Origin: Tritrichomonas musculus
Lineage: Eukaryota; Parabasalia; Tritrichomonadida; Tritrichomonadidae
Assembly (NCBI GenBank): GCA_039105265.1
Contig: JAPFFF010000022.1
Span: 1,612,001 to 1,676,000, forward strand
Length of the DNA stretch: 64,000 nt
Direction of reading: 5' to 3'
Within the stretch, counting starts at the first letter, position 1; every line of letters begins with the position of its first letter. Below the pieces are notes generated by a model. The model worked only from the letters and a program-made list of their open reading frames with translations. It made no database searches and was not told the DNA's origin. Shown here in pieces: positions 35,817-45,400 of this stretch. The translations under genes were made by a program, and so were the position numbers.

Positions 35817-36371
35817 ATGGATACTGGTACAGATATTGAAATGGATACTGGTACAGATACTGATACAGCTACTGGTACAGCAACTGATGCTGAGATACTC
35901 CTAAAGATCGTAGATGGTATCACCGATTTGCGCCGAGATGTCAAGCATTTGATTAAGCGTATGAACCATAAACGCAAACCATCTACTGATACCCCAAAGG
36001 CTGAAGCACATATCGACACCACTCAGGACACCACTCAGGATGCAAATGACTCACCTCCTGAGACTCCATCTATTGAACATCCTCGACCTCGTTTAAATCG
36101 CACCCATATATTCAATCGAAGCAAGTTCCTGGATATTGGGGATCACGACCGATTGATCCAATATGTCACATCACAGGCGGTAATCGATGCGATCTCCCAA
36201 GCAGAACCTCATAAACGTGTATCCCTATTGCGTAGACTCATACGCGATAACATAAAGTTGAGTATCTCCATGTATATGACCCAAAAACTAATCAACACCC
36301 ATATGCCTATAAACGGTCCCCCAAGGGAAACAGCTCCAGACCCAGATGAGATTGATACAACCGATTTCTAA
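35817..36371 (+). CDS. Uncharacterised protein with Thr/Asp-rich N-terminus
   Basis: 184 residues. The N-terminus is a repeat of DTGTD-type words encoded by a TACAGATACTG-like DNA repeat. The middle is disordered and Pro/Thr-rich; the C-terminal 80 residues are helical (YVTSQAVIDAISQAEPHKRV). ATTTTTGCATAA precedes ATG, the cleanest example of the box at 5-nt spacing. Not recognised. Confidence 0.55.
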   Translation: MDTGTDIEMDTGTDTDTATGTATDAEILLKIVDGITDLRRDVKHLIKRMNHKRKPSTDTPKAEAHIDTTQDTTQDANDSPPETPSIEHPRPRLNRTHIFNRSKFLDIGDHDRLIQYVTSQAVIDAISQAEPHKRVSLLRRLIRDNIKLSISMYMTQKLINTHMPINGPPRETAPDPDEIDTTDF

Positions 36372-36385
36372 CCGTAGTCCAAAAA

Positions 36386-36630
36386 TATTTTTGCAAAAAC
36401 CGACCCCATGATGGATGCGTAATGCATTCTCTAGAGGAACCAATATACGGACCCGGGATTGCACATCAATCCCTCAAGGAAAATACCTGCATCCACCATG
36501 AGGCTGGTTGGGGTTGCAAATGCCGGCAAATGCCCGTATTACCCCATAATCCACAAGTAATAGCTTACCCAAGGTGTTTAGTGCGCTTGGGCTCTATCAC
36601 AAATATGGACCGGAAATAATACGAAAAATC
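36386..36630 (+). ncRNA. Candidate structured non-coding RNA of C
   Basis: Second copy of the B locus. TATTTTTG box at 36386-36393. P1: TGGATGC (36412-36418) with GCATCCA (36489-36495). P2: GGGATT (36455-36460) with AATCCC (36468-36473). A GGTTGGGG word and CCACAAGTAATAG (36551-36563) follow, then AAGGTGTTTAGT and CTATCACAAATATG. Relative to B, an A-T pair in P1 became G-C and the closing pair of P2 changed G-C to T-A, so pairing is kept while sequence changes. It lies between 35817-36371 and PolB. No conserved reading frame. Confidence 0.55.
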
Positions 36631-36716
36631 GGTATGGCAGTGGATCGAACCTATGCCTGCCGCCGAAGCTGGGAGACATCCTTCTTGATCCAACAACTAT
36701 ACCAGTTAGCGCTAAC
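36631..36716 (-). ncRNA. tRNA-like segment with A-box, B-box and T-run (C copy)
   Basis: On the minus strand: palindrome GTTAGCGCTAAC (36705-36716) resembling a Pol III A-box TRGYNNA--GG, GGTATAG, then a B-box-like GGTTCGATCC and CCATACC pairing with GGTATAG, followed by TTTTT. The distance GGTATAG to CCATACC is 73 nt, tRNA-sized, but the T stem does not pair, so it is not a canonical tRNA. The B copy is at 60116-60189. Confidence 0.45.
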
Positions 36717-36819
36717 ACATATATGATTCCGATTTGCTATTTAATCGAATAAAATTCAAAAATAGTATGTCATCAACTGCGTTGCGATGATTATTTTTGT
36801 ATTTTTACCAATGGGGTAA

Positions 36820-39800
36820 ATGAGTAAGATTACTAATTGGAATTTCGATAAAAAGGTTCTACCCACAGACATTGTCAGAGACTATATCAATATCATCAAT
36901 GAGGAGTTCGATGGGGGTATCTCAACCAACAGCCCATATGTTGGACAGCTGAGCAGTCTCATAAAGTTCCTGAATGAGAACTCATTTGTAGCTCACACTG
37001 GTTTTGATCCCGACAATAAGCTCAAGGAATCAGATCTTGATACATTCATCAGACGACTGAGGCTTACGCGTGCTGAGCAGGAGCGTCTCGAGAAATTGGG
37101 ACTGGAACATGCTGAACGTTTACTGAATAGCAAGATTATTACTAAGAATTTTGCTAGAAATATTCAAGCCACAAATACTGTTGACGCTTATATCGATATC
37201 GCTAATGAGGAGTTCGATGGCAATATCCCATACGACACACCATATAATGAACGACGGAACGGTTTCATAAAGTTCCTAAATGACAATGCATTCGTATATC
37301 GTACCGGTTTTGATCGCGATTATTATCTCGAGGAATCCCATTTTGAGAAATTCTTTGAGAGACTGCGTGATGAACAAGAGGATGAGCTGCTGAGGGATGC
37401 AACTAACAAGAATCTGATTGCACTTGAGGAGGTCAGACTTGAACGTGAACTCGCTAAGAAATCGGAACAGGAGCGTATTGAACAGGAACGTCTCCAGAAG
37501 CGGGAACGGAAACAGGCTGAGAAATTGAAACGCGATCGATTGAAACAGAAGCGGGAACAGGAGAAGAAACTGGAGCGTGAAAAGCATCGCAAGATTAGTA
37601 CTAAGAATTTCGTTAAACGTATTATACCCGAGGAAACTGTTGAAGAATATATCGATAAAGCCAATGAGGAGTTCGATGCCAACATCCAATTCCGTAACAC
37701 ATCATATAATGAACGACTGAGCAGTTTCGTAAAGTTCCTGAATGATAATTTATTTGTATATCGCACCGGTTTTGATCGCGATTATCATATCAAGGAATCA
37801 GATCTTGATACATTCTTCGAGAGACTTGAGACTGAACGCCGTGCAGCCGTAGATAATGATTACTTCAATAATTTCAATAGAGATGATTACAAGATTGAGG
37901 ACAACATTGATGAACGCCAGCAATTGAATACCTGGATTAAGTTCATTCAGCAATTAGATGATGAACACAAAGCATATTCATATTTCAACAAGTATTATCC
38001 CGAGTATCTCGATAGAGCTGAAATACAAGATATACTCCGAGACAGGACTAAGGTTACAAAACTGAATCATATTATCGGTAGTAACGCTAATATTGATGAT
38101 AACAAAGCATATTCATATTTCAACAAATATTTCCCCGAGTATATCGACAGAACTGAAATACATAATATACCCCGAGACAGGACTAAGGTTACAAAACTGG
38201 TCCATATTATCAATGATTCCCCCAAGGCCCCCGAAAACATTGATGATCTCCCCAAGGACCCTGAAAATAATGAAATACTCGATTACCTCAGTGAGTTCGG
38301 CCATCAGTTCAAATCGAAACACACCGATTTCCTCATGGTGAATGAACCTGATAGCTATGATAGGGCTGTTGAGGCTTGGCGATCATATGTCAAATATGCT
38401 GATAGTGATTACAAGGAGCGTGAGGATATCGATACCTATGAGCCAATATACATATACTACTTCAACTCGATATCCTCATTGAACACAATATATGAGGGCT
38501 TGCAACAGGTCTATAAGCGTGAGGTAAAACCATTCAAAATCTATTTCCAACTCTCGGGTGTATTTGAGACCCCCTATGCTGAGAAAGTGTTTGGGTATTC
38601 ATGTGAATATGCAGCTAGGGAAATCAATTGGAACAACTATAAATCGGCTATCCCAATTGTGGTTCGTGATGAGCAATCACTTGATATCGTGAAGTACTAT
38701 ATTGAATCAGTACTGCACTCATATGAGACCTCAACATCTGGAACCAAGCTGATTATGGTAGGATCAGTCTCATTCACGGTATCTCGAATGGTCAAGGTTA
38801 GTGGTCCAATCAAGGATTTACATCCTGAGATCAAAAATAGCAAATTCATCATCACGGACAATGCCGATGACAATCTATGTTGGTACCGATTTCTGGCTGC
38901 ATGTCTAGATGACCATCTGGTTGACCCTGAATCTGGTTGCAAAACTAAGCACCGTACACAGGCAGCTAGGAAGCTCCTATGCGAGGATCACCATATAGTG
39001 TATTCTACTAAGCCATCTCAAGATGCAATCGACCTCCTGAACAACTATCCGGGAACATCAATTGAATCCATGAAGGCATCTGCTGAGAAGCATCACTTGA
39101 ATGTGGACATCTATGAGTACTTGGAGGATCTCAAAGTCTATAACCTTCAGGACCAATGGAAATACAATGAGGAGCAGGGACTGCATTCCAACTCATTTAG
39201 GAAATCCGCATTGCTGTACACCCAAAATCGAATCATCCACATAATGTACATCAGGGATGCTGAGAAGCTGACCAACATCCATATCTGCCCAAAGTGTGGC
39301 TCATATGCCCATTACGGTCATTACAATATGAAGTGTTTCGAGAACCATGTTAAGAACTGTGATGGGGTATTTCGAAAGCGATTCATACCCAATCGTGAAC
39401 CACTACCATACTGTCCACATATACTCAGCAATCCGGTGTACGAATATTGCTTAGCCTATGGTCTCGAATGGAAACCCAACATATATTACATCACCTACGA
39501 TTTCGAAACTGTTGAACAGCCTGTGAATACATCTATTGGTTCATCCACAACCATCAACTCACGACTGATTCCCCTGAGTGTATCATCATGTGTCAAATCG
39601 CAATCTGGTTGTACCACAAAGCACTTCTCATTAAGAGATTCAGCTGAGTTCATCATCAAGTGGATCGAGTGGTTGTTTGAGCAATCCAAGCAGGTGTATC
39701 ACGATAAGGTTCAATACATGAAATCCTTCATCAATCAACCAGTTGACAATCTCAAAACCATTGATCGCAACCTGAATGTGATAACCGTATTTGGATTCAA

Positions 39801-42396
39801 CTCGAGTAGATTCGATAGCAACCTATTCAAGGAGTATCTCAACTACAGTTCAGCCAAGCGAAATATGTTCTGGAGTGTTGAACCCAATAGCATCATTGGT
39901 ACCACATCCTCATTGAAGCAGTTCATATTGAAGTCTCCCAAATACGACACCAAGTTGCGATTCATCGACGCACAATCATTTGTCGCTGGAGGTACATTAC
40001 GACAATTCGGCGTAGACTTTGGGGGAGTTGAGAATAGCTCGAAGGGTGTGTTCCCATATGAAGCCATCAACACTGAGAACTACAATGAGGTCCTCTCAAA
40101 AGCAGAGCCATTTGAGTATGAAGCGTTCTACAGCTATCTCAACCAGAAGAACCCATTGACACCAGATGATTACAAACTATATCTCGAGGATGCCAAAAAC
40201 TATAAAACCCGATGGGACTACCTACTTGCATACAATGATAATGATGTCGAGATGATGATCAAACCCATTGACAACCTGATTGCACTCAATGCGCAGTACA
40301 ACGTGGACCTCATCTCAAACCTATCGCTAAGCAAGAATGCATCCTGTATCAAGTATGCACTCGCATATAAGGAATTCAATCCGAATGCCGAATACTCCAT
40401 ACAGAATCCCATTAACAAATTCAAACCAAACCTCGATTGGTGGCGATTCAAATGTGAGAACTACTATAACCAGGATGTCAAATATAATCTAGCTCATAAG
40501 GACAAACCCAGGAACCTCGATAAATGTGTTTGTGAGGAGCAATTCGATAAGTTCATGGAGATGTACAACAATCCAGATACTGGCAAGTGCCATCTCTGTG
40601 GTGAGCACTTCACATGGACCAACAGACCTACTCTCGATAGAATCAATAATGATATCGGTCATGAACTCAGCAACTGTAAACTCGCTTGTGCGGAATGCAA
40701 CAGACTTCGCAGTCGTGATGACCCCAATATAACCAAACTCCGAATTCAGCTGAAGAAGTACTGCAAGATGATGCATCTCCCAACACTCATCAACGATGAA
40801 CAGGAGTATTACAGCTTACGGAACAACATCACTGGTGGTCTATCCAATGTCATGCATCGAGTCAACATCAAGGGTCATACCAAAATAAACCGTTTTAGGT
40901 ACAACGCCGTTGATCACAAGGTAATCTCATATGATACTCCACACACGATGACTCATATTGTTGGAGTTGATTTCAACAGCTTATACCCATCTGCATTCAG
41001 TTCAACCAAACATGATGCCAATCCATATCACGGGGGAGTCATGTATATGCCAGGTTCCATGATGGAGCGATTCGAGGTGTACAAGGACGGGGTCAAAAAT
41101 ATGAAGACCTACAACACATGTATGGGTATCATCAACAACAGCCAGAAGCACCGAGATCATCCCGAATTCCTGTTCAAAGCGGAGGTCATGTTGAAATGCC
41201 CAATATCCAAAATCAACTACTTCATCAATTTCCCACCTGTATTTCGCAATTTCGATATCACCAATGATGAGACCACAATTGGCCCATATATGCACGACTA
41301 CATGACTCACAATAAGCTCCCATCTGTTGACAAAACTGAACGGAAGCTGACCATGAGTGTTGATACAATGGGTACCTATCAGACATTCTCGAATTACTAC
41401 CTCTGGTTCCTCCTCGACCATGGACTTGTCATCGAGGATATCAAGAGTCTCACCACATACGAGGCTCACCGTGGATTCAACCCATTCGTTAGCGAGTTCA
41501 TGAAACGCCGTCAGGATATCATCTCTGGTGTTGCTAAGGGAAATGAAAAATTTTATAAGATCAGCATGAATGGCTCATATGGGTACGATGGGATGAACAC
41601 CGAGAAGTTCTCCAAAATCAAGATATGCTCACGCGATAAGACCTTCCAGAATATCATCTACGACAACTATGTCAGTGGCACCAAATTGAGTGATGACAAC
41701 TATCTACTCCAGATGAACCCGAAGAGCTTCAAATGCACGACATGCCTTCAGGAATCATTCTGGACTCTAGATAATGCCAAATTCTGGTATCTCACATTTA
41801 TATACGACTTCATGTACAAGTGCCTTGATGTGGAGCGATTCCATTTCATAGAGGGGGACACTGATAGTGCGTATTTTGCGGTTGCTGGTGATGATACCAA
41901 GGGGTCCGATCAAGAGTTCAAATACATCATCAAGAATAGGGCATTCTATGATGAGAACATATATAAGTTCATGCCGAATCCCAATATAAATACAATCGCT
42001 GATGAGAAGAAAATACTGGGTCTCTGCATTGAGAAATATGGTGAGAATATGATAGCGTTGGCTCCCAAGTGCTACACCATATTTAATAGTGGAGCTGTGA
42101 CCAAGGCACTCAAACTCAAGGGGGTCTCCCTCAAGAAAAACCATATTACAAGTGATGATTACAAGGACATCATCGACAATGGTGGTGTGAAGGTTGGCAA
42201 AAATATCAATCTGCAGATGGTGATGAATAACAAAATCCAGAGCAAAATCAGTGAGATGACGATGTCCAAGATCACGGTAAACAAGAATGCTCTCACCGGG
42301 ACTCACACCAAAATGATTGTCCTCGAGAACCAATCCTGTGCCCCATTCATCCACGGACTCACATCAGGGGACTATATTATATGCAATTCGAATTGA
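36820..42396 (+). CDS. polB: DNA polymerase B of element C with N-terminal repeats and embedded HNH
   Basis: 1858 residues, unusually long. N-terminus: three about 80-residue repeats (NEEFDG or NEEFDA, then KFLN-N--FV--TGFD; near 28, 130, 285) and a shorter double repeat (AYSYFNKYYPEY). An OTU-like segment DNLCWYRFLAA has Cys687, followed by a zinc finger CPKCGSYAHYGHY near 825. Exonuclease I is YDFETVE (Asp894). An HNH/endonuclease VII-like domain sits between exonuclease and polymerase: CHLCG (from 1257), TLDRINNDIGHELSNC, CAECN (from 1290). Motif A is DFNSLYPS (Asp1384), motif B MNGSYG (Asn1584) and motif C GDTDS (Asp1680). All polymerase residues are intact. Confidence 0.93.
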   Translation: MSKITNWNFDKKVLPTDIVRDYINIINEEFDGGISTNSPYVGQLSSLIKFLNENSFVAHTGFDPDNKLKESDLDTFIRRLRLTRAEQERLEKLGLEHAERLLNSKIITKNFARNIQATNTVDAYIDIANEEFDGNIPYDTPYNERRNGFIKFLNDNAFVYRTGFDRDYYLEESHFEKFFERLRDEQEDELLRDATNKNLIALEEVRLERELAKKSEQERIEQERLQKRERKQAEKLKRDRLKQKREQEKKLEREKHRKISTKNFVKRIIPEETVEEYIDKANEEFDANIQFRNTSYNERLSSFVKFLNDNLFVYRTGFDRDYHIKESDLDTFFERLETERRAAVDNDYFNNFNRDDYKIEDNIDERQQLNTWIKFIQQLDDEHKAYSYFNKYYPEYLDRAEIQDILRDRTKVTKLNHIIGSNANIDDNKAYSYFNKYFPEYIDRTEIHNIPRDRTKVTKLVHIINDSPKAPENIDDLPKDPENNEILDYLSEFGHQFKSKHTDFLMVNEPDSYDRAVEAWRSYVKYADSDYKEREDIDTYEPIYIYYFNSISSLNTIYEGLQQVYKREVKPFKIYFQLSGVFETPYAEKVFGYSCEYAAREINWNNYKSAIPIVVRDEQSLDIVKYYIESVLHSYETSTSGTKLIMVGSVSFTVSRMVKVSGPIKDLHPEIKNSKFIITDNADDNLCWYRFLAACLDDHLVDPESGCKTKHRTQAARKLLCEDHHIVYSTKPSQDAIDLLNNYPGTSIESMKASAEKHHLNVDIYEYLEDLKVYNLQDQWKYNEEQGLHSNSFRKSALLYTQNRIIHIMYIRDAEKLTNIHICPKCGSYAHYGHYNMKCFENHVKNCDGVFRKRFIPNREPLPYCPHILSNPVYEYCLAYGLEWKPNIYYITYDFETVEQPVNTSIGSSTTINSRLIPLSVSSCVKSQSGCTTKHFSLRDSAEFIIKWIEWLFEQSKQVYHDKVQYMKSFINQPVDNLKTIDRNLNVITVFGFNSSRFDSNLFKEYLNYSSAKRNMFWSVEPNSIIGTTSSLKQFILKSPKYDTKLRFIDAQSFVAGGTLRQFGVDFGGVENSSKGVFPYEAINTENYNEVLSKAEPFEYEAFYSYLNQKNPLTPDDYKLYLEDAKNYKTRWDYLLAYNDNDVEMMIKPIDNLIALNAQYNVDLISNLSLSKNASCIKYALAYKEFNPNAEYSIQNPINKFKPNLDWWRFKCENYYNQDVKYNLAHKDKPRNLDKCVCEEQFDKFMEMYNNPDTGKCHLCGEHFTWTNRPTLDRINNDIGHELSNCKLACAECNRLRSRDDPNITKLRIQLKKYCKMMHLPTLINDEQEYYSLRNNITGGLSNVMHRVNIKGHTKINRFRYNAVDHKVISYDTPHTMTHIVGVDFNSLYPSAFSSTKHDANPYHGGVMYMPGSMMERFEVYKDGVKNMKTYNTCMGIINNSQKHRDHPEFLFKAEVMLKCPISKINYFINFPPVFRNFDITNDETTIGPYMHDYMTHNKLPSVDKTERKLTMSVDTMGTYQTFSNYYLWFLLDHGLVIEDIKSLTTYEAHRGFNPFVSEFMKRRQDIISGVAKGNEKFYKISMNGSYGYDGMNTEKFSKIKICSRDKTFQNIIYDNYVSGTKLSDDNYLLQMNPKSFKCTTCLQESFWTLDNAKFWYLTFIYDFMYKCLDVERFHFIEGDTDSAYFAVAGDDTKGSDQEFKYIIKNRAFYDENIYKFMPNPNINTIADEKKILGLCIEKYGENMIALAPKCYTIFNSGAVTKALKLKGVSLKKNHITSDDYKDIIDNGGVKVGKNINLQMVMNNKIQSKISEMTMSKITVNKNALTGTHTKMIVLENQSCAPFIHGLTSGDYIICNSN

Positions 42397-42401
42397 ATAT
42401 T

Positions 42402-42482
42402 GGGTGTACGGGATTTTCCGCAGACCCGGATTTCATGGAGATAACCACTAATTCCCTGGAACAGCAAAATTGCTGTCCCGAT
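42402..42482. repeat. 81-bp inverted repeat of C, left copy
   Basis: About 90 percent identical to the inverse of 53989-54069. Contains GGATTTCATGGAGATAACCA and ends with the palindrome CAGCAAAATTGCTG inside a longer hairpin. Located between the convergent 3-prime ends of PolB and the fibre-like gene, so it could also act as a transcription end signal. Confidence 0.85.
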
Positions 42483-42484
42483 AA

Positions 42485-45400
42485 TTAGGCCTTAAACACA
42501 GCTAATGTGGATCCGTTGATGATACCAGTTATGATGCCCACGGTCATACGATTTATTTTTGAGGTTATCGCGGTCTCACCAGTGAGTATCTTCAGTTTAT
42601 TATCAGCGTTATCAATGAATACCTCATCCCCAATGGAATAGCATGAGGAGTCCTCAACCTTAACCATGTAATCCCCATGAGTGGCGAATGTGATACAACT
42701 ATTGGCTTCATCGATTCTCACACATATACCAACATACTCCTTCCAGGTACCAGTGGTCTTCACACTACATATGCAATCAGTGGTGTCAGCTTCAGTGCTA
42801 GGGACCCATTTAGAATCCTCACGATGATACACCTTACCGGTCATATATACTGGAGCTCCAATGACGAAATCGGTGATGGTGTTAACCGATGGCTCGATTG
42901 GGGAGTAGTGGGTGATGGTTGTGTTTGATTGTGCACCGTAAATAGCAGCCTTGAATGTTGCTAAATACCCTCGGGACATGATTTGTCTTGAATATAGTTG
43001 TCTAGCATCTAATAATTCCTGAGTAGTTGTCCAGGGATATCCACCTATTGGGAAGCTATATGTAAGTGTACTTGATGTTATATCAACAGTGCCTTCATAA
43101 TATAGTGGGAATTTGAAATTGTCGAAATACACAGTCCTCTGATGTAATACTATTACTATGTTATGGGGATTTCCATCTGTATCACGGAATAACACCCTTA
43201 TTTCACAACATAGTGCATATTCACTTACTATGTATTCCAGTTTAATCACATTATCTTCAAGTTTTAGATAACGAATTGATATATCCGAGGACCCCTCCGC
43301 AATTGGACTGCAATCAATGGCACACCTTTTTATTAGCTGCTCATCTGTAACAGCATTCGACTTCAATGCAAAGTTATCAGTCACATATTTCACCGAAGTA
43401 ATCATATCATCGCTCACAGGTTGGTTGCTGATTAATGTGATAGACGCATCATATATATTGGTCAGTGTATCATCCGCGACTCTCAATGAGACGACACGTG
43501 TAGCTACACGAATATCTATCGATTCACCCCCGGAGGGGCTGAGAGCTGTCGCATCACTTGACTCACTTGACTCACTACTTACTGATTTGTATATGAGATT
43601 TGCACCCTTTCGACCAGAATACGTATATTCGGCTTCTTCATATGATGCATCTTCGGCATTTCGTTTGAACTTCACGAGAATATTTTTGGTTGTTAATACC
43701 CTTCTGATATATTCATCTGGGATTACACAACCACTATCATTCTGTGCACATTGAATTGTGAATCGTTCTGGACTTCCATCAGCAACATTCGAGTCTTTGA
43801 TAAATGGTGATTCGATTTGTGCTCTAATGAAATTATATGCTATTGGATTATTATTTCTATGTGCTGCAATATATGATACATATACAATTTGTCCATCATC
43901 ATAACGCCATATTATTCTATCAATGCGTTTGCCATTGCTATCATACCCGTCCATGCTGTCATAAGTGCTAGTAGAACCATTTGGTTTAAATACTACATCA
44001 ATATGCATTATATCATCATCTTGATTATCACCCCAATTAACATCAAATACCAAATGAACTCCAGCATTGGGTAGCCTAGGGGTAATATATGCACCGTCAT
44101 ATAATTTTGCAGGATATTCAATATTCAATTCAGTGCCATATAGTGCGGTACTCAATGCAGATTCATTAACCAAATCTGTGGGGATCTCAGGGATATCCGT
44201 TTTGAGAGCGTACTCACTTAAGTTCGCAAGCTTCGCGTACTTCCCATCAGCCACATCCTTGGTCTCATACTTGTCTAATTCATATGCGAGCTCATCTTCA
44301 TCGACGAACTTCTCATCAGCCTGACCACTAGTATAATATGGTGTCAAGTCAACTGGTTCCGGGATATCCGATTTCAAAGCATAAGTGTTCGACACGTATC
44401 TAGCTGAATAAGCGTTTTTGGCTGTTGGTTCGACAGTTTTGGTTATTGAACATGACAGTATTTCCGGTGTATCACCAGTTCCTGGATTGATTAATTCATG
44501 GGAGTTATACAGATACCAAAGACTAGAATCACTTCCTTCCATGCGCAGTATCTGAGAGGGTAGATTATCATCATCGTCATTGTACGAATAGTCTGCGTGA
44601 ACATAATGGGCCGTATAGTAGCTGTCTGATGAGACAATATCCAACCCATATTGCTCAATCAGTACATGATATGGGTCGTAATCCAAATCAAGAATTGTAT
44701 TATTGGCGATTGTGAATTGAATAGTTGTTTGCCCCTCGATAATCTCTGGGATATAGCCTTTCACTTGATCAATAATCGCTGGGAGGTCATCTTTTGGAAC
44801 ATATTGTTCGGAACAAGAATCCAAAGCCGCTTGAAGACCTTCATTAGCCGCCATACTTGTTAAACACATTGATGCTTGAGCTGATAATGGTTTAACATCT
44901 TCAGCCATCAATTTCTGAAACATTTCGTCTGATACTTGGTGTCTTATGTTCAATTGCAACTCACTATTTTTGAGTACTTCTGGTATCTCTGACAAGTCTT
45001 CTTTTTTCGCGTATGGTTCCAAAGCAGTTGTCAAAGCAGATTCATTAACCAAATCTGTAGGTATTTCAGGTATGTCAGTTGATAATGCAAAATTGTTAAC
45101 AATGTAATCACGTAATGTATTAACAGCGTTTTCAATTTCTTCACTACTAGCATACTTTAATAATTCTTTATTGAATTCCTCTGTTTTCAAATAATCGAAT
45201 AAATCAGTTGTTTTTGCGTAAGACTGTAAGTCCTGCGCTTTAGCGTACTCACTTAAGTTCGTAAGCTTTGCATACTCATCAAGATTCGTAAGCTTCGCGT
45301 ACTCGGTCATATCTGGTAAGTCCTGGGTCTTAGCGTACTCACTTAAGTTCGCAAGCTTCGCGTACGGTTCCAAAGCTGTACTCAATGAATCACTCGTAAC

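Noticed and set aside
36422-36619. 65-residue reading frame in the C non-coding locus
   Set aside because: The homologous B sequence has a stop four codons in and no shared reading frame, so the conservation is not protein-based.
36631-36716. Canonical tRNA gene
   Set aside because: A-box and B-box match, but the T stem and anticodon stem do not pair, and the B copy is 12 nt shorter between acceptor-like arms.
41767-42354. 195-residue minus-strand reading frame within PolB of C
   Set aside because: Fully antisense to the conserved polymerase C-terminal region; no start box; a coding shadow of the GC-richer gene. The same applies to 41002-41469 and 37276-37766.
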